A DNA stretch of 64,000 nucleotides. It comes from Microbacterium hydrocarbonoxydans (GTDB lineage Bacteria > Actinomycetota > Actinomycetes > Actinomycetales > Microbacteriaceae). Location: positions 558,001-622,000 of the forward strand of contig NZ_FNSQ01000005.1 in NCBI RefSeq assembly GCF_900105205.1, given 5' to 3'. The position numbers and the translations under genes are program-made. How positions within the stretch are numbered: the stretch's first letter is position 1; each line of letters opens with the position of its first letter. The notes below the pieces were generated by a model. That model was not told the origin of the DNA and did not search any database. It saw only the letters and a program-made list of their open reading frames with translations. Below, piece by piece: positions 27,378-35,352 of the stretch.

Positions 27378-28535
27378 ATGCGCGTACTCGGACTGCTCTC
27401 GGGCACCTCGCACGACGGCATCGACGTCACGGTCGTGGACTTCGACGAGAGCGACGGCGCGCTGCGCGGCACCGTCCTGCACGAGGACAGCGTGCCGTAT
27501 GCCCCCGAGCTGCGAGCCCGACTGGTCGCCGCCCTCCCGCCGGCGCCGACGACGCTCGCCGAGGTCTGCGAGCTCGACACCCTGATCGGACAGGCCTTCG
27601 CCGAGGTCGCGGCCACGGCCTCCGATGCGGTCGGCGGAGTTGATGCCGTGTGCACGCACGGCCAGACGGTGTTCCACTGGGTCGCTGACGGTCACGCTCT
27701 CGGCACCCTGCAGATCGGTCAGCCTGCCTGGATCGCCGAGCGCGTCGGAGCGCCGGTCGTCTCGGACGTGCGCATCCGCGACATCACCGTCGGCGGACAT
27801 GGCGCCCCGCTCGTGTCGTTCCTCGACGAGCTGCTGCTGCGCGGCCGTGCAGGCGTCTCGGCCGCGGTGAACCTCGGCGGCATCGCCAACATGACCGTCG
27901 TCGGTCCTCACGGCTTGACGGCCTACGACATCGGCCCGGCGAACGCGCTGGTCGACGCAGTCGTCGTGGCCGAGGGGCTGGACGCGCGCGGCTACGACGC
28001 GGATGCCGTCATCGCCCGCACCGGCACCGTCGACGAGGTGCTGCTCGCCGAGATGCTCGCCGACCCGTATTACACCCAGCCCGCCCCGAAGAGCACGGGC
28101 AAGGAGCACTTCCATCTCGACTACGTCCGTGCCCACGTCGACCGGATGCGATCCGGCATCGCGCCGGCGGACCTCGTCCGGACCCTGACCGAGCTCACGG
28201 TCCGCACCGTGGCGCAGGACGTCCGGGCCGCCGGCATCCGCTTCCTCGCGGTCTCCGGCGGGGGATGTCACAACCCGCTGATCATGCAGGGTCTCCGCGA
28301 CGCGCTCCCCGAGGTCGAGGTGGTGCTGGCCGACGAGCTCGGCGCCCCGGTCGACAGCAAGGAGGCGATCCTGTTCGCCCTGATCGGGTGGTGCACGATG
28401 AACGGCGTCGCGGCTGTGACGCCGGGCGGGACGGGAGCGCGGGAGCCGCGGATCCTCGGTACGATCACGCCGGGCGCGGGGCCGCTGCGGATGCCGGAGC
28501 CCGTGGATCGCGTGCGCAGCCTGACGCTGCGCTGA
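27378..28535 (+). CDS. anmK: Anhydro-N-acetylmuramic acid kinase
   Basis: A 385-residue kinase that opens and phosphorylates 1,6-anhydro-MurNAc to MurNAc-6-phosphate during recycling of cell-wall sugars. The family N-terminus VLGLLSGTSHDGIDVTVVDF is clear, with CTHGQTVFHW, AVNLGGIANMTV and YDIGPANALVD in the middle and FLAVSGGGCHNPLIM near the end. Start ATG 27378 with GGAAGG about 9 nt upstream. A 203-bp gap separates it from the upstream divergent coiled-coil gene; I see only its likely -10 region (TACGCT near 27345) there. No murQ is adjacent. Confidence 0.92.
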   Translation: MRVLGLLSGTSHDGIDVTVVDFDESDGALRGTVLHEDSVPYAPELRARLVAALPPAPTTLAEVCELDTLIGQAFAEVAATASDAVGGVDAVCTHGQTVFHWVADGHALGTLQIGQPAWIAERVGAPVVSDVRIRDITVGGHGAPLVSFLDELLLRGRAGVSAAVNLGGIANMTVVGPHGLTAYDIGPANALVDAVVVAEGLDARGYDADAVIARTGTVDEVLLAEMLADPYYTQPAPKSTGKEHFHLDYVRAHVDRMRSGIAPADLVRTLTELTVRTVAQDVRAAGIRFLAVSGGGCHNPLIMQGLRDALPEVEVVLADELGAPVDSKEAILFALIGWCTMNGVAAVTPGGTGAREPRILGTITPGAGPLRMPEPVDRVRSLTLR

Positions 28536-28574
28536 ACCCGGTCGACAGGGCGCTGGCTCCGGAGCGCTCAGCGC

Positions 28575-28745
28575 TCAGCGCTTGCGGTCGTCGTCGTCCC
28601 AGGGGCCTTCCCACCATCCGGTGCGACCGTCGCCTGTGCTCCCGTCGCCGCGGCGACGGGAGCGGAGCAGCTGCACGACGATGACGGTCAGCGTGCTCAG
28701 GGTGATCAGGATCAGCACCAGGAACAGCAGGTCGGATTGGTTCAC
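28575..28745 (-). CDS. Small single-pass membrane protein (56 residues)
   Basis: A 56-residue protein: MNQSDLLFLVLILITLSTL starts a transmembrane helix reaching about residue 28, followed by a basic RSRRR stop-transfer and a short Gly/Asp/Trp-rich tail ending DDDDRKR. The start GTG at 28743-28745 overlaps the stop of the upstream YdeI-like gene by 4 nt, so it is translated by coupling. The function is unknown. The tight overlap and clean TM-plus-positive-charge layout support a real gene. Confidence 0.6.
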   Translation of the reverse strand: MNQSDLLFLVLILITLSTLTVIVVQLLRSRRRGDGSTGDGRTGWWEGPWDDDDRKR

Positions 28746-29311
28746 GGGCGCTTCCCCTCCGTGGCATCCGCCACGATCTTGGCGATCCGGGCGGATCGCG
28801 TCTCGTCGCGCTTGGCCATCGCGATGTGCGTGAGTCCGAACTTCTTGACCGACTTCGGAAACGAATCCCAGTGCGCTCGGGCGGCGGGCACCGCATCCAG
28901 TGCGGCGGTGAGCTCGGGTGGCTCGACTCCGGCCTCCGGGCCGTCCAGCAGTGTCCAGGACCCGTCGGCCTTCGCGGCTTCCAGGACCCGGATGCCGGCG
29001 GGAGCGAGCAGCCGGGCCGCATCGAGCTCGACCAGGCGCGCCTTGTTCGTGGCCGCCCAGCCGCTGCCCCGGCGTCGTGGCGAGAACCACTGGCCGACGG
29101 TCCGGTCGTCGAACCTGCGAACGGGGCCGTCGATCCAGCCGAAGCACAGCGCCTGCCGGACGGCGTCGTCGTAGCCGACGCCGCCGGCGTCCTTTCCTCG
29201 CACGCTCAGCAGCCAGACCCCGGCCGCGCGCTCGTGGTTCGCTTCGAGCCAGGCGCGCCAGAGCGCGGCATCCGCCGCCGTGACCCGTTCGCCCTCGTCG
29301 AGTGCGCCCAT
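28742..29311 (-). CDS. YdeI/OmpD-associated family protein
   Basis: A 189-residue protein of the YdeI (bacteriocin-protection/OmpD-associated) family. The motif GVGYDDAVRQALCFGWIDGPVRRFDD, then WFSPRRRGSGWAATNKAR, is its hallmark; AMAKRDETRSARIAKIVADA closes it. The biochemical role is not established. The start ATG 29309-29311 lies 1 nt after the stop of the upstream HAD-IIA gene, so translation is coupled, and its own stop overlaps the small membrane gene. The three genes form one minus-strand operon led by the phosphatase. Confidence 0.82.
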   Translation of the reverse strand: MGALDEGERVTAADAALWRAWLEANHERAAGVWLLSVRGKDAGGVGYDDAVRQALCFGWIDGPVRRFDDRTVGQWFSPRRRGSGWAATNKARLVELDAARLLAPAGIRVLEAAKADGSWTLLDGPEAGVEPPELTAALDAVPAARAHWDSFPKSVKKFGLTHIAMAKRDETRSARIAKIVADATEGKRP

Positions 29312-29312
29312 C

Positions 29313-30122
29313 TCAGTCTTCGTCGAGCGTGGGGATCGACTGGGTGACGGTCGGCAGGAGGTCGGCGACGGAGTCGACGATCTCATCGGGGCGGAACGGG
29401 TACTTCTCCACCTCTGCCTGATCGCTGATGCCCGTCATCACGAGCACGGTGTGCAGCCCCGCCTCGATGCCGGCGATGATGTCGGTGTCCATGCGGTCGC
29501 CGATCATGCCGGTCTTCTTCGAGTGCGCGCCGATCTTGTTCAGCGCCGAGCGGAACATCATCGGGTTGGGCTTGCCGACCACGTACGGCTCTTTGCCCGT
29601 GGCCTTGGTGATGAGAGCGGCGATCGCCCCGGTGGCCGGCATCACTCCGTCGGACGACGGACCGGTGGCATCCGGATTCGTGACGATGAAGCGCGCGCCC
29701 TTGATGATCAGACGGATGGCCTTCGTGATCGCCTCGAACGAGTAGTTGCGGGTCTCGCCGACGACCACGAAGTCGGGGTTCGTCTCGGTCATGATGAACC
29801 CGGCCTCGTGCAGCGCCGTGAGGATGCCCGCCTCGCCGATCACGAACGCCGAGCCGCCGGGCAGCTGCTGCGCGAGGAAGTCGGCGGTGGCGAGCGCCGA
29901 GGTCCAGATCCGCTCCTCCGGGACGATGAGGCCGCTCGCGCGGAGACGGGCCGAGAGGTCGCGCGCCGTGAAGATCGAGTTGTTCGTCAGGACCAAATAC
30001 GGGATCTCGTTCTGCTCCCAGCCGGCGAGCAGTTCGGATGCTCCGGGGATGGCGTCGTTCTCATGGACGAGGACGCCGTCCATGTCGGTGAGCCAGCATT
30101 CGATGTCGTCGCGGTGTGCCAT
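29313..30122 (-). CDS. HAD-IIA (NagD-like) phosphatase
   Basis: A 269-residue HAD hydrolase of class IIA. Motif I is WLTDMDGVLVHENDAIPGA near residues 10-28, motif II YLVLTNNSIFTARDLS, the Lys/Pro segment YVVGKPNPMMFRSAL near 180 and motif IV MIGDRMDTDIIAGIEAG near 205. NagD relatives act on nucleotide monophosphates, glycerol- or glycolate-phosphate; the substrate here is unknown. Start: ATG 30120-30122 has TAGGCT (30129-30134) 6 nt upstream, favouring it over the GTG two codons earlier. It heads the operon with the YdeI-like and small membrane genes. Confidence 0.88.
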   Translation of the reverse strand: MAHRDDIECWLTDMDGVLVHENDAIPGASELLAGWEQNEIPYLVLTNNSIFTARDLSARLRASGLIVPEERIWTSALATADFLAQQLPGGSAFVIGEAGILTALHEAGFIMTETNPDFVVVGETRNYSFEAITKAIRLIIKGARFIVTNPDATGPSSDGVMPATGAIAALITKATGKEPYVVGKPNPMMFRSALNKIGAHSKKTGMIGDRMDTDIIAGIEAGLHTVLVMTGISDQAEVEKYPFRPDEIVDSVADLLPTVTQSIPTLDED

Positions 30123-30177
30123 GTGCACAGCCTATTGGGCCGCCGTTACGGGCAGGTGTCAGGTTCTGACGAGGTTC

Positions 30178-30810
30178 TCAGGCACTGAGCCAGACGACGT
30201 CGGCGGCGCCCGCGGGCAGCTCGGTCTCGGTGCCGTCGAGCGTGATGCCCGACGTCGTGGTCGTCACGACCGCCGCCACGACGACCCCTGCGGCCTCCAG
30301 GGCGCGGAGCAGTTCGGGGTCGCGGTCGTCGACGCGCAGGATGCGTCCGACGTGACCGGCCGGGGCATCGGCGAGGAGGACGAAGGGCTCGCGGTCCACG
30401 GCGCCGGCGGCGTCGGGGATCGCGTCGCCGTGCGGGTCGAAGCGGGGGCGTCCGAGGCGCTCGTCGATGCCTTCGAGCAGTCGATCGCTGATGGTGTGCT
30501 CGAGGACCTCGGCCTCGTCGTGCACCTCGTCCCAGCCGTAGCCGAACTCCTGCACGAGCCAGGTCTCGATCAGACGGTGGCGGCGCACCATGGCGAGCGC
30601 TCGCCTCGTGCCCGCATCCGTCAGACGCACCGCGCCGTAGGGGACGTGCGAGACGAGTCCGGCTGCGGCGAGCTTCTTGACCATCTCGGTCACCGACGAC
30701 GGCGCGATGCCGAGCTTCGCGGCGAGCACCGAAGGGGTGATCGGCGCATCCTGCCATTCGGTGTGCGCGTAGACGGTCTTGAGGTAGTCGTCTGCTGCCG
30801 GGGATGCCAC
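30178..30810 (-). CDS. mntR: MntR/DtxR-family metalloregulator
   Basis: A 210-residue metal-dependent repressor. The winged helix begins DDYLKTVYAHTEW and continues ITPSVLAAKLGIAPSSVTEMVKKLAAAGLV; VRRHRLIETWLVQEFGYGWDEVHDEAEVLEHTISDRL carries the His/Glu/His metal ligands of the DtxR family. A C-terminal FeoA/SH3-like domain (about 140-210) follows. The Asp near residue 7-8 and the lack of a Cys ligand favour Mn2+ sensing over iron. mntH, 3.2 kb away in the window, has two DtxR/MntR-like boxes and is the likely target. The start GTG 30808-30810 has TAGGCT 6 nt upstream, so it is probably leaderless. Confidence 0.85.
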   Translation of the reverse strand: MASPAADDYLKTVYAHTEWQDAPITPSVLAAKLGIAPSSVTEMVKKLAAAGLVSHVPYGAVRLTDAGTRRALAMVRRHRLIETWLVQEFGYGWDEVHDEAEVLEHTISDRLLEGIDERLGRPRFDPHGDAIPDAAGAVDREPFVLLADAPAGHVGRILRVDDRDPELLRALEAAGVVVAAVVTTTTSGITLDGTETELPAGAADVVWLSA

Positions 30811-30857
30811 CGGTCCAGCCTAGATCAGAGGAGGGTTGTGATCAGAGGGGGCTGTGA

Positions 30858-31160
30858 TCAGGGGTTCGCTACATCGACGAGGATGCCGAAGGCGACCTGC
30901 CCCGCGAAGAACACGATGAGGAAGCCGAGCAGTGCCGCGAAGAGCGAGAGGCGGCCGTCGAATCCCTCGATCTCGGCGATGCCGATCCGGCGCGCTCGGA
31001 AGGCCAGCACGAGCGTGGCGATGCCCAGCGCGAGCTGCACCCAGGGGCCGCCGACCGGCAGCACGGAGGGGAAGGCGACGAGGAGACCGCCGGCGACGCC
31101 GGTCGCGAGCCCGATCCAGGTGAGGATGCGGATGCGACGGGGCGCGGTTTCGGCAGACAT
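30858..31160 (-). CDS. Small three-helix membrane protein
   Basis: A 100-residue integral membrane protein. Hydrophobic helices are at about 13-32 (WIGLATGVAGGLLVAFPSVL), 38-54 and 72-96 (LFAALLGFLIVFFAGQVAFG), separated by a short charged loop with two arginines. No known domain is recognised. The start ATG 31158-31160 has TAGGCT at 31167-31172, 6 nt upstream, suggesting a leaderless message. Its neighbours are the metalloregulator downstream and the divergent rhamnogalacturonan lyase upstream; neither suggests a role. Confidence 0.7.
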   Translation of the reverse strand: MSAETAPRRIRILTWIGLATGVAGGLLVAFPSVLPVGGPWVQLALGIATLVLAFRARRIGIAEIEGFDGRLSLFAALLGFLIVFFAGQVAFGILVDVANP

Positions 31161-31228
31161 TCTCCGAGCCTAATCGCCCGGCCGGTCTCCCGAGACCGGC
31201 TGAATCGTGTCAATTCGAGCCAGTTTCC

Positions 31229-31283
31229 TTGACGCGATCCCTCGCGGAGGGTAGCTTCGACCGGGCACGGGAAAACGCTATCC
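31229..31283 (+). promoter_or_regulatory. Promoter with LacI-like operator before the rhamnogalacturonan lyase
   Basis: -35 TTGACG (31229-31234), exactly 17 nt, -10 TAGCTT (31252-31257). Just downstream of the expected start is GGAAAACGCTATCC (31270-31283), a near-palindrome around a central CG matching its complement at 10 of 14 positions, the shape of a LacI/GalR-family operator. No LacI gene is in the window. Confidence 0.6.
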
Positions 31284-31294
31284 GAGCGGGCATC

Positions 31295-31321
31295 ATGCCC
31301 AGAGATGGATTTCGACGATGA
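31295..31321 (+). CDS. 8-codon upstream mini-ORF overlapping the lyase start
   Basis: ATG 31295 opens MPRDGFRR, and its TGA (31319-31321) overlaps the lyase ATG as ATGA. GAGCGGG (31284-31290) lies 4 nt upstream as a possible ribosome site. The lyase itself has no strong ribosome site, so translation of this leader could deliver ribosomes to it. Not proven to be translated. Confidence 0.35.
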   Translation: MPRDGFRR

Positions 31322-33879
31322 ACATCCGACACCACTCGTTCCGCGCCGTCGTGGCGGTCGCCGCGGTCGGCTGCCTCCTGGCGGGAGGCGCGCAGAGCGC
31401 AGGAGCGGCCGCGCCGATCGCTCCCGACGCCAGCCGACACGACCACGGCGCGAAGACCCCTCAGCTGGAGGCGCTTGACCGCGGGCTCGTCGCCGTGTCG
31501 ACCGGCGACGGGGTCTTCCTCAGCTGGCGGCTCCTGGCCACCGAGGCGACCGGCGCCACCGCGACGGGGCTCACCGGGCCCGACTTCGCCGTCTATCGCG
31601 ATGGCACGAAGATCGCGACCGTGACCGACAGCACGAACCACGCGGATGCCGAGGGCGCCGCCGACTCGGAGTACTCCGTCGTGCCGGTGGTGAACGGCGT
31701 CGAGCTGGCCGACTCGGCCTCCGCTCCCGTGACGGCGTGGGCGCAGGGGCACCATGACCTGCCGCTGCGCAAGCCCGCCGACGGCGTCACCCCGAAGGGG
31801 GAGTCGTACACGTACTCGGCGAACGACGTCTCCGTGGGCGACGTCGACGGAGACGGGCAGTACGAGTACGTCGTCAAGTGGGATCCGTCGAACTCGAAGG
31901 ACGTCTCGCAGCGCGGTTACACCGGACCGGTGTACCTCGACACCTACGAACTCGACGGCACGCTGCTGAATCGGCTCGATCTCGGCGTCAACATCCGGGC
32001 GGGCGCGCACTACACGCAGTTCCTCGTCTACGACTTCGATGGCGACGGCCGGTCCGAGACGATGCTGAAGACGGCACCAGGCACCAAGTCGGTGCAGTTC
32101 GCTGCAGACGGCTCGGTGAAGAAGGAGTCCTACATCACCTTGCCGAAGTCCGATCGCAAGGCCGGCTACTCGAACGACGACGACTACCGTCTCAGCGCCG
32201 CCGACTACGAGGAGCACCTCGTCGAGTTGTTCCTCGGATGGAGCGAACGCGACGAGGTCGTCTCCGGACAGTGGCCCGCGACTCTCGAAGAGGCCTGGGG
32301 CATGCCGGTCACCCATGACTACCCGCTGAGCAGGGAGAGTGCCGAGGAGCTCGCCGACACGTTCCTCGACGTGTACGCCCCGAGCCGGAGCAGCCGCAAC
32401 CTGCTGCGCGAGTTCGAGGGCTTCATCATCGACGGGCCCGAGTATCTGACCGTCTTCGACAGCGCGTCGGGCAAGGAGCTGCAGACGATCCCGTACCCGA
32501 CCGAGCGCGGAGACGACGGCCTGCTGTGGGGCGACTACGCGATGTCCCGCATCGAGCCGGGCAACAGGGTGGACCGCTTCCTCGCCGGTGTCGGATACCT
32601 CGACGGGCAGCATCCGTCCGCCGTGTTCGCCCGCGGGTACTACACCCGCACGACGGTCGCCGCCTTCGACTGGGACGGCAAGCGACTGAAGGAGCGCTGG
32701 GATGTCGACAGCGGTCACGTCCCTCTGTCGAATCCGTTCAACGACTCCCCGCACGGACGCGACGGCACCGATCGCGAGTTCGGCACGATCACGACGCAGG
32801 GCGACCACTCGCTGAGCTTCGCCGACGTGGATGCCGACGGACGACAGGAGCTGGTCTACGGGTCGGCGACGATCGACGATGACGGCGGCCTGCTGTACAG
32901 CTCGTTCGACGTGCTGCCTGAGGGCAGCGCCGATCCCGGCGCGACGGTGCGACTCGGTCATGGCGATGCGATGCACGTCACCGACATCGACCCCGCCCGA
33001 CCAGGGCTCGAGATCTGGACCGCCCATGAGGGTGCGACCAGCGCACCCTACGGATCGGTGATGCGGGATGCCGCGACCGGCGAGTCCCTCTTCGGGGCGT
33101 ACTCGGGACGCGACACCGGCCGCGCCATGATCGGAGATGTGCGTCCGGACGTGCCGGGGATCGAGGTCTGGTCGAGCATGCCCGGGGGCACCGAGGGCAG
33201 CGGCCTGCTGAGCGCCTCCGGTGCGGTGCTGCAGCTGGAGACACCCGGCACGAACATGTCGATCCGCTGGTCGGGCGACCTCACCACGCAGCTCGTGAAC
33301 GGCAGCGGCACTCAGATGCCGACGATCGACGACTGGACCAGGGGCACGCTGCTCACTGCGACCGGGACCCTCACGAACAACGGCACGAAGGGCAACCCCT
33401 CACTCGTCGCCGACGTGCTGGGCGACTGGCGTGAGGAGCTGCTCGTGCGCACGGCCGACTCGATGGCGCTGCGCATCTTCACGACGACCGAGCCGACGAC
33501 GCATAAGCTCACGACTCTCATGCACGACGTGCAGTACCGGGTCGAGACCGCGCGTCAGCAGACGACGTACAACCAGCCCGCGTACACCTCGTTCTACCTC
33601 GCGAGCGATGTCGACTGGTCGACCGTGCCGGTGCTCACGACGCCCACCACGCCCAAGGCGCCGACGTTCACGGACAAGCGCGGCACGTCCCGCGACGAGG
33701 TGAAGGTCCCGACCGGGGTGAAGGGCGTCACGTACTACGTGAACGGCGAGAGGGTCGAGGCGCGCAACGGCAAGGTGCGGGTCACAGGCGAGGTGACGGT
33801 GATCGCGGTCCCCGACCCCGGCTATCGCCTCGCGGACGGCGTCGCCTCGCAGTGGACCGAGACGCTGCGGAAGCGCTGA
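31318..33879 (+). CDS. Secreted PL11-type rhamnogalacturonan lyase
   Basis: An 853-residue exported polysaccharide lyase that cleaves the rhamnogalacturonan I backbone of pectin by beta-elimination. A signal peptide spans about residues 1-32 (NIRHHSFRAVVAVAAVGCLL, cleavage near AGAAA). The beta-propeller lyase domain follows, with calcium-binding repeats such as VGDVDGDGQYEYVVKWD and VYDFDGDGRSETMLKTAPG near 180-255 and FADVDADGRQELVYGS near 500, as in YesW/YesX. A short Lys-rich C-terminal domain (about 785-853) contains VPTGVKGVTYYVNGERVEA and may aid wall or substrate binding. It stands alone, without transport or rhamnose catabolism genes nearby. It points to growth on plant material. Confidence 0.93.
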   Translation: MNIRHHSFRAVVAVAAVGCLLAGGAQSAGAAAPIAPDASRHDHGAKTPQLEALDRGLVAVSTGDGVFLSWRLLATEATGATATGLTGPDFAVYRDGTKIATVTDSTNHADAEGAADSEYSVVPVVNGVELADSASAPVTAWAQGHHDLPLRKPADGVTPKGESYTYSANDVSVGDVDGDGQYEYVVKWDPSNSKDVSQRGYTGPVYLDTYELDGTLLNRLDLGVNIRAGAHYTQFLVYDFDGDGRSETMLKTAPGTKSVQFAADGSVKKESYITLPKSDRKAGYSNDDDYRLSAADYEEHLVELFLGWSERDEVVSGQWPATLEEAWGMPVTHDYPLSRESAEELADTFLDVYAPSRSSRNLLREFEGFIIDGPEYLTVFDSASGKELQTIPYPTERGDDGLLWGDYAMSRIEPGNRVDRFLAGVGYLDGQHPSAVFARGYYTRTTVAAFDWDGKRLKERWDVDSGHVPLSNPFNDSPHGRDGTDREFGTITTQGDHSLSFADVDADGRQELVYGSATIDDDGGLLYSSFDVLPEGSADPGATVRLGHGDAMHVTDIDPARPGLEIWTAHEGATSAPYGSVMRDAATGESLFGAYSGRDTGRAMIGDVRPDVPGIEVWSSMPGGTEGSGLLSASGAVLQLETPGTNMSIRWSGDLTTQLVNGSGTQMPTIDDWTRGTLLTATGTLTNNGTKGNPSLVADVLGDWREELLVRTADSMALRIFTTTEPTTHKLTTLMHDVQYRVETARQQTTYNQPAYTSFYLASDVDWSTVPVLTTPTTPKAPTFTDKRGTSRDEVKVPTGVKGVTYYVNGERVEARNGKVRVTGEVTVIAVPDPGYRLADGVASQWTETLRKR

Positions 33880-33913
33880 CGCGGCGCGGTCGCTGACCGA
33901 GCGCCGAGAAGCC

Positions 33914-33953
33914 CCACCTCGAGTCGACTCCTTCCCGTGCCGACTCGGGGTGG
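33914..33953. terminator. Terminator between the lyase and mntH
   Basis: A 13-bp inverted repeat with one G-U-type mismatch (33914-33926 and 33941-33953) and a 14-nt loop, followed by TTCTCT. It lies between two convergent stop codons (33879 and 33994). Confidence 0.65.
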
Positions 33954-33993
33954 TTCTCTGTCCGGCGGCCGACCCGGCGTCGGCGTCGCGCTC

Positions 33994-35283
33994 TCAGGCT
34001 CCGGTCAGCACGAGCCAGAGCAGCGCGCCGTTGAGCGCGATCAGCAGGACCGAGGCGATGATGCCGGCCGCCGTCGTCCATGCACGGTTCACCCACGGGC
34101 CGAGGGTACGACGCTGGGCGGTCAGCGCGACGAGCGGGATCAGGGCGAACGGGATGCCGAACGAGAGCACGACCTGGCTGAGCACGAGCGCCAGCGTCGG
34201 ATCGACGCCGATGCCGAGGATCACGAGCGCAGGGATCAGCGTCACCAGGCGGCGGGCCAGCAGCGGGATGCGGACATGCAGCAGGCCGTGCATGATCTCC
34301 GCCCCGGCGTAGGCGCCGACGGAGGTGGAGGCGAGGCCGGAGGCGAGCAGGCCGACGGCGAAGAACGTCGCCACGACGGGGCCGAGACCGGCTGCGAGCG
34401 CTGCGTGGGCGCCCTCGAGAGAGTCGGTGCCCTCGACGCCGGCGAGGTTGGCAGCGGCGAGCAGGAGGATGCCGAGGTTCACGGTCCCGGCGATCAGCAT
34501 CGCGATCGACACGTCCCACCGTGTGGCGGTCAGGAGTCGTCGGATGCGTGAGGTCTCGGTGCGCGCCGCCTCGGTCGCGGCGTGCGTCCCGAGCGACCCG
34601 AACCTGTCGCGTGTGAGAGAGGAATGGGCGTAGATGGCATGCGGCATGATCGTCGCGCCGAGGATCGAGGCGGCCAGCAGCACGGAGCCGGTGTCCTCGA
34701 AGCGGGGGACGAGGCCCGCGACGACACTGCCGGCATCCGGGGGAGCGACGAAGAGCCCTGCGACGAAGCCGACCGCGATGATCACCATGAGGCCGATGAT
34801 GACGAACTCGAAGGGGCGTGCGCCCCGGCGGCTCTGCACCGTGAGCAGGATCATCGACACAGCCCCTGTGATCACGCCGCCGAGCAGCAGCGGCACGTCG
34901 AACAGGAGGTTGAGGGCGACGGCACCGCCGATCACCTCGGCGAGGTCGGTCGCCATCGCGACGAGTTCGGCCTGCAGCCAGTATGCCCGTCGGGCCCACG
35001 GGCGCCTGAGTCGGGTGCCGAGCACCTCGGGCAGGCTCTGCCCTGTGACGACGCCGAGTTTTGCCGAGAGGTACTGGATGAGCCAGGCCATCACGTTCCC
35101 GGCGACGACGATCCAGACCAGGAGGTATCCGTACTGGGCGCCGGCGGTCATGTTGCTGGCGACGTTGCCGGGGTCGAGGTACGCGACGCCCGCCACCAAT
35201 GCAGGACCGAGCAGCCACAGGCTGCGCGACGGCGTGACGCGGACCGCGGGGACGCCCCGGTCGAGCGACGCATTTTTAGGCAT
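33994..35283 (-). CDS. mntH: NRAMP-family Mn2+/H+ symporter
   Basis: A 429-residue divalent-metal transporter with 11 hydrophobic helices. The NRAMP metal-site motif in helix 1 (AYLDPGNVASNMTAG, about residues 33-47) and the MPHAIYAHSSL motif in helix 6 are intact, and GQSLPEVLGTRLRRP follows helix 3. It imports Mn2+ (or Fe2+) by proton symport. Start: ATG 35281-35283 has -10 box TACTAT 6 nt upstream, so the mRNA is probably leaderless. Two TTT[A/C]GG-N4-CC[G/T]AAA boxes flank that promoter, one of them across the start codon, which predicts repression by the MntR-type protein at 30178-30810 when Mn is sufficient. Confidence 0.93.
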   Translation of the reverse strand: MPKNASLDRGVPAVRVTPSRSLWLLGPALVAGVAYLDPGNVASNMTAGAQYGYLLVWIVVAGNVMAWLIQYLSAKLGVVTGQSLPEVLGTRLRRPWARRAYWLQAELVAMATDLAEVIGGAVALNLLFDVPLLLGGVITGAVSMILLTVQSRRGARPFEFVIIGLMVIIAVGFVAGLFVAPPDAGSVVAGLVPRFEDTGSVLLAASILGATIMPHAIYAHSSLTRDRFGSLGTHAATEAARTETSRIRRLLTATRWDVSIAMLIAGTVNLGILLLAAANLAGVEGTDSLEGAHAALAAGLGPVVATFFAVGLLASGLASTSVGAYAGAEIMHGLLHVRIPLLARRLVTLIPALVILGIGVDPTLALVLSQVVLSFGIPFALIPLVALTAQRRTLGPWVNRAWTTAAGIIASVLLIALNGALLWLVLTGA

Positions 35284-35290
35284 GCCGAAA
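35275..35290. promoter_or_regulatory. MntR-like box 1, spanning the mntH start codon
   Basis: TTTAGG-CATG-CCGAAA, a 16-bp interrupted palindrome of DtxR/MntR type. It covers the mntH start codon (35281-35283) and the predicted +1 of the leaderless transcript. Confidence 0.78.
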
Positions 35291-35302
35291 TAGTAGCGGA
35301 TA

Positions 35303-35318
35303 TTTCGGCGCACCTAAA
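35303..35318. promoter_or_regulatory. MntR-like box 2, over the mntH -35 region
   Basis: TTTCGG-CGCA-CCTAAA, same pattern as box 1, centre 28 bp away. It falls over the -35 region of mntH and about 22-50 bp upstream of the divergent TrmH gene promoter (TAGCCT 35341-35346), so it could also affect that gene. Confidence 0.78.
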
Positions 35319-35352
35319 TATCTGTATCGGGGGTGGCGGATAGCCTGACGGG

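Noticed and set aside
31210..33027. Long open frame antisense to the PL11 lyase
   Set aside because: Same composition artefact; no motif, and the lyase on the plus strand has a signal peptide and family motifs.
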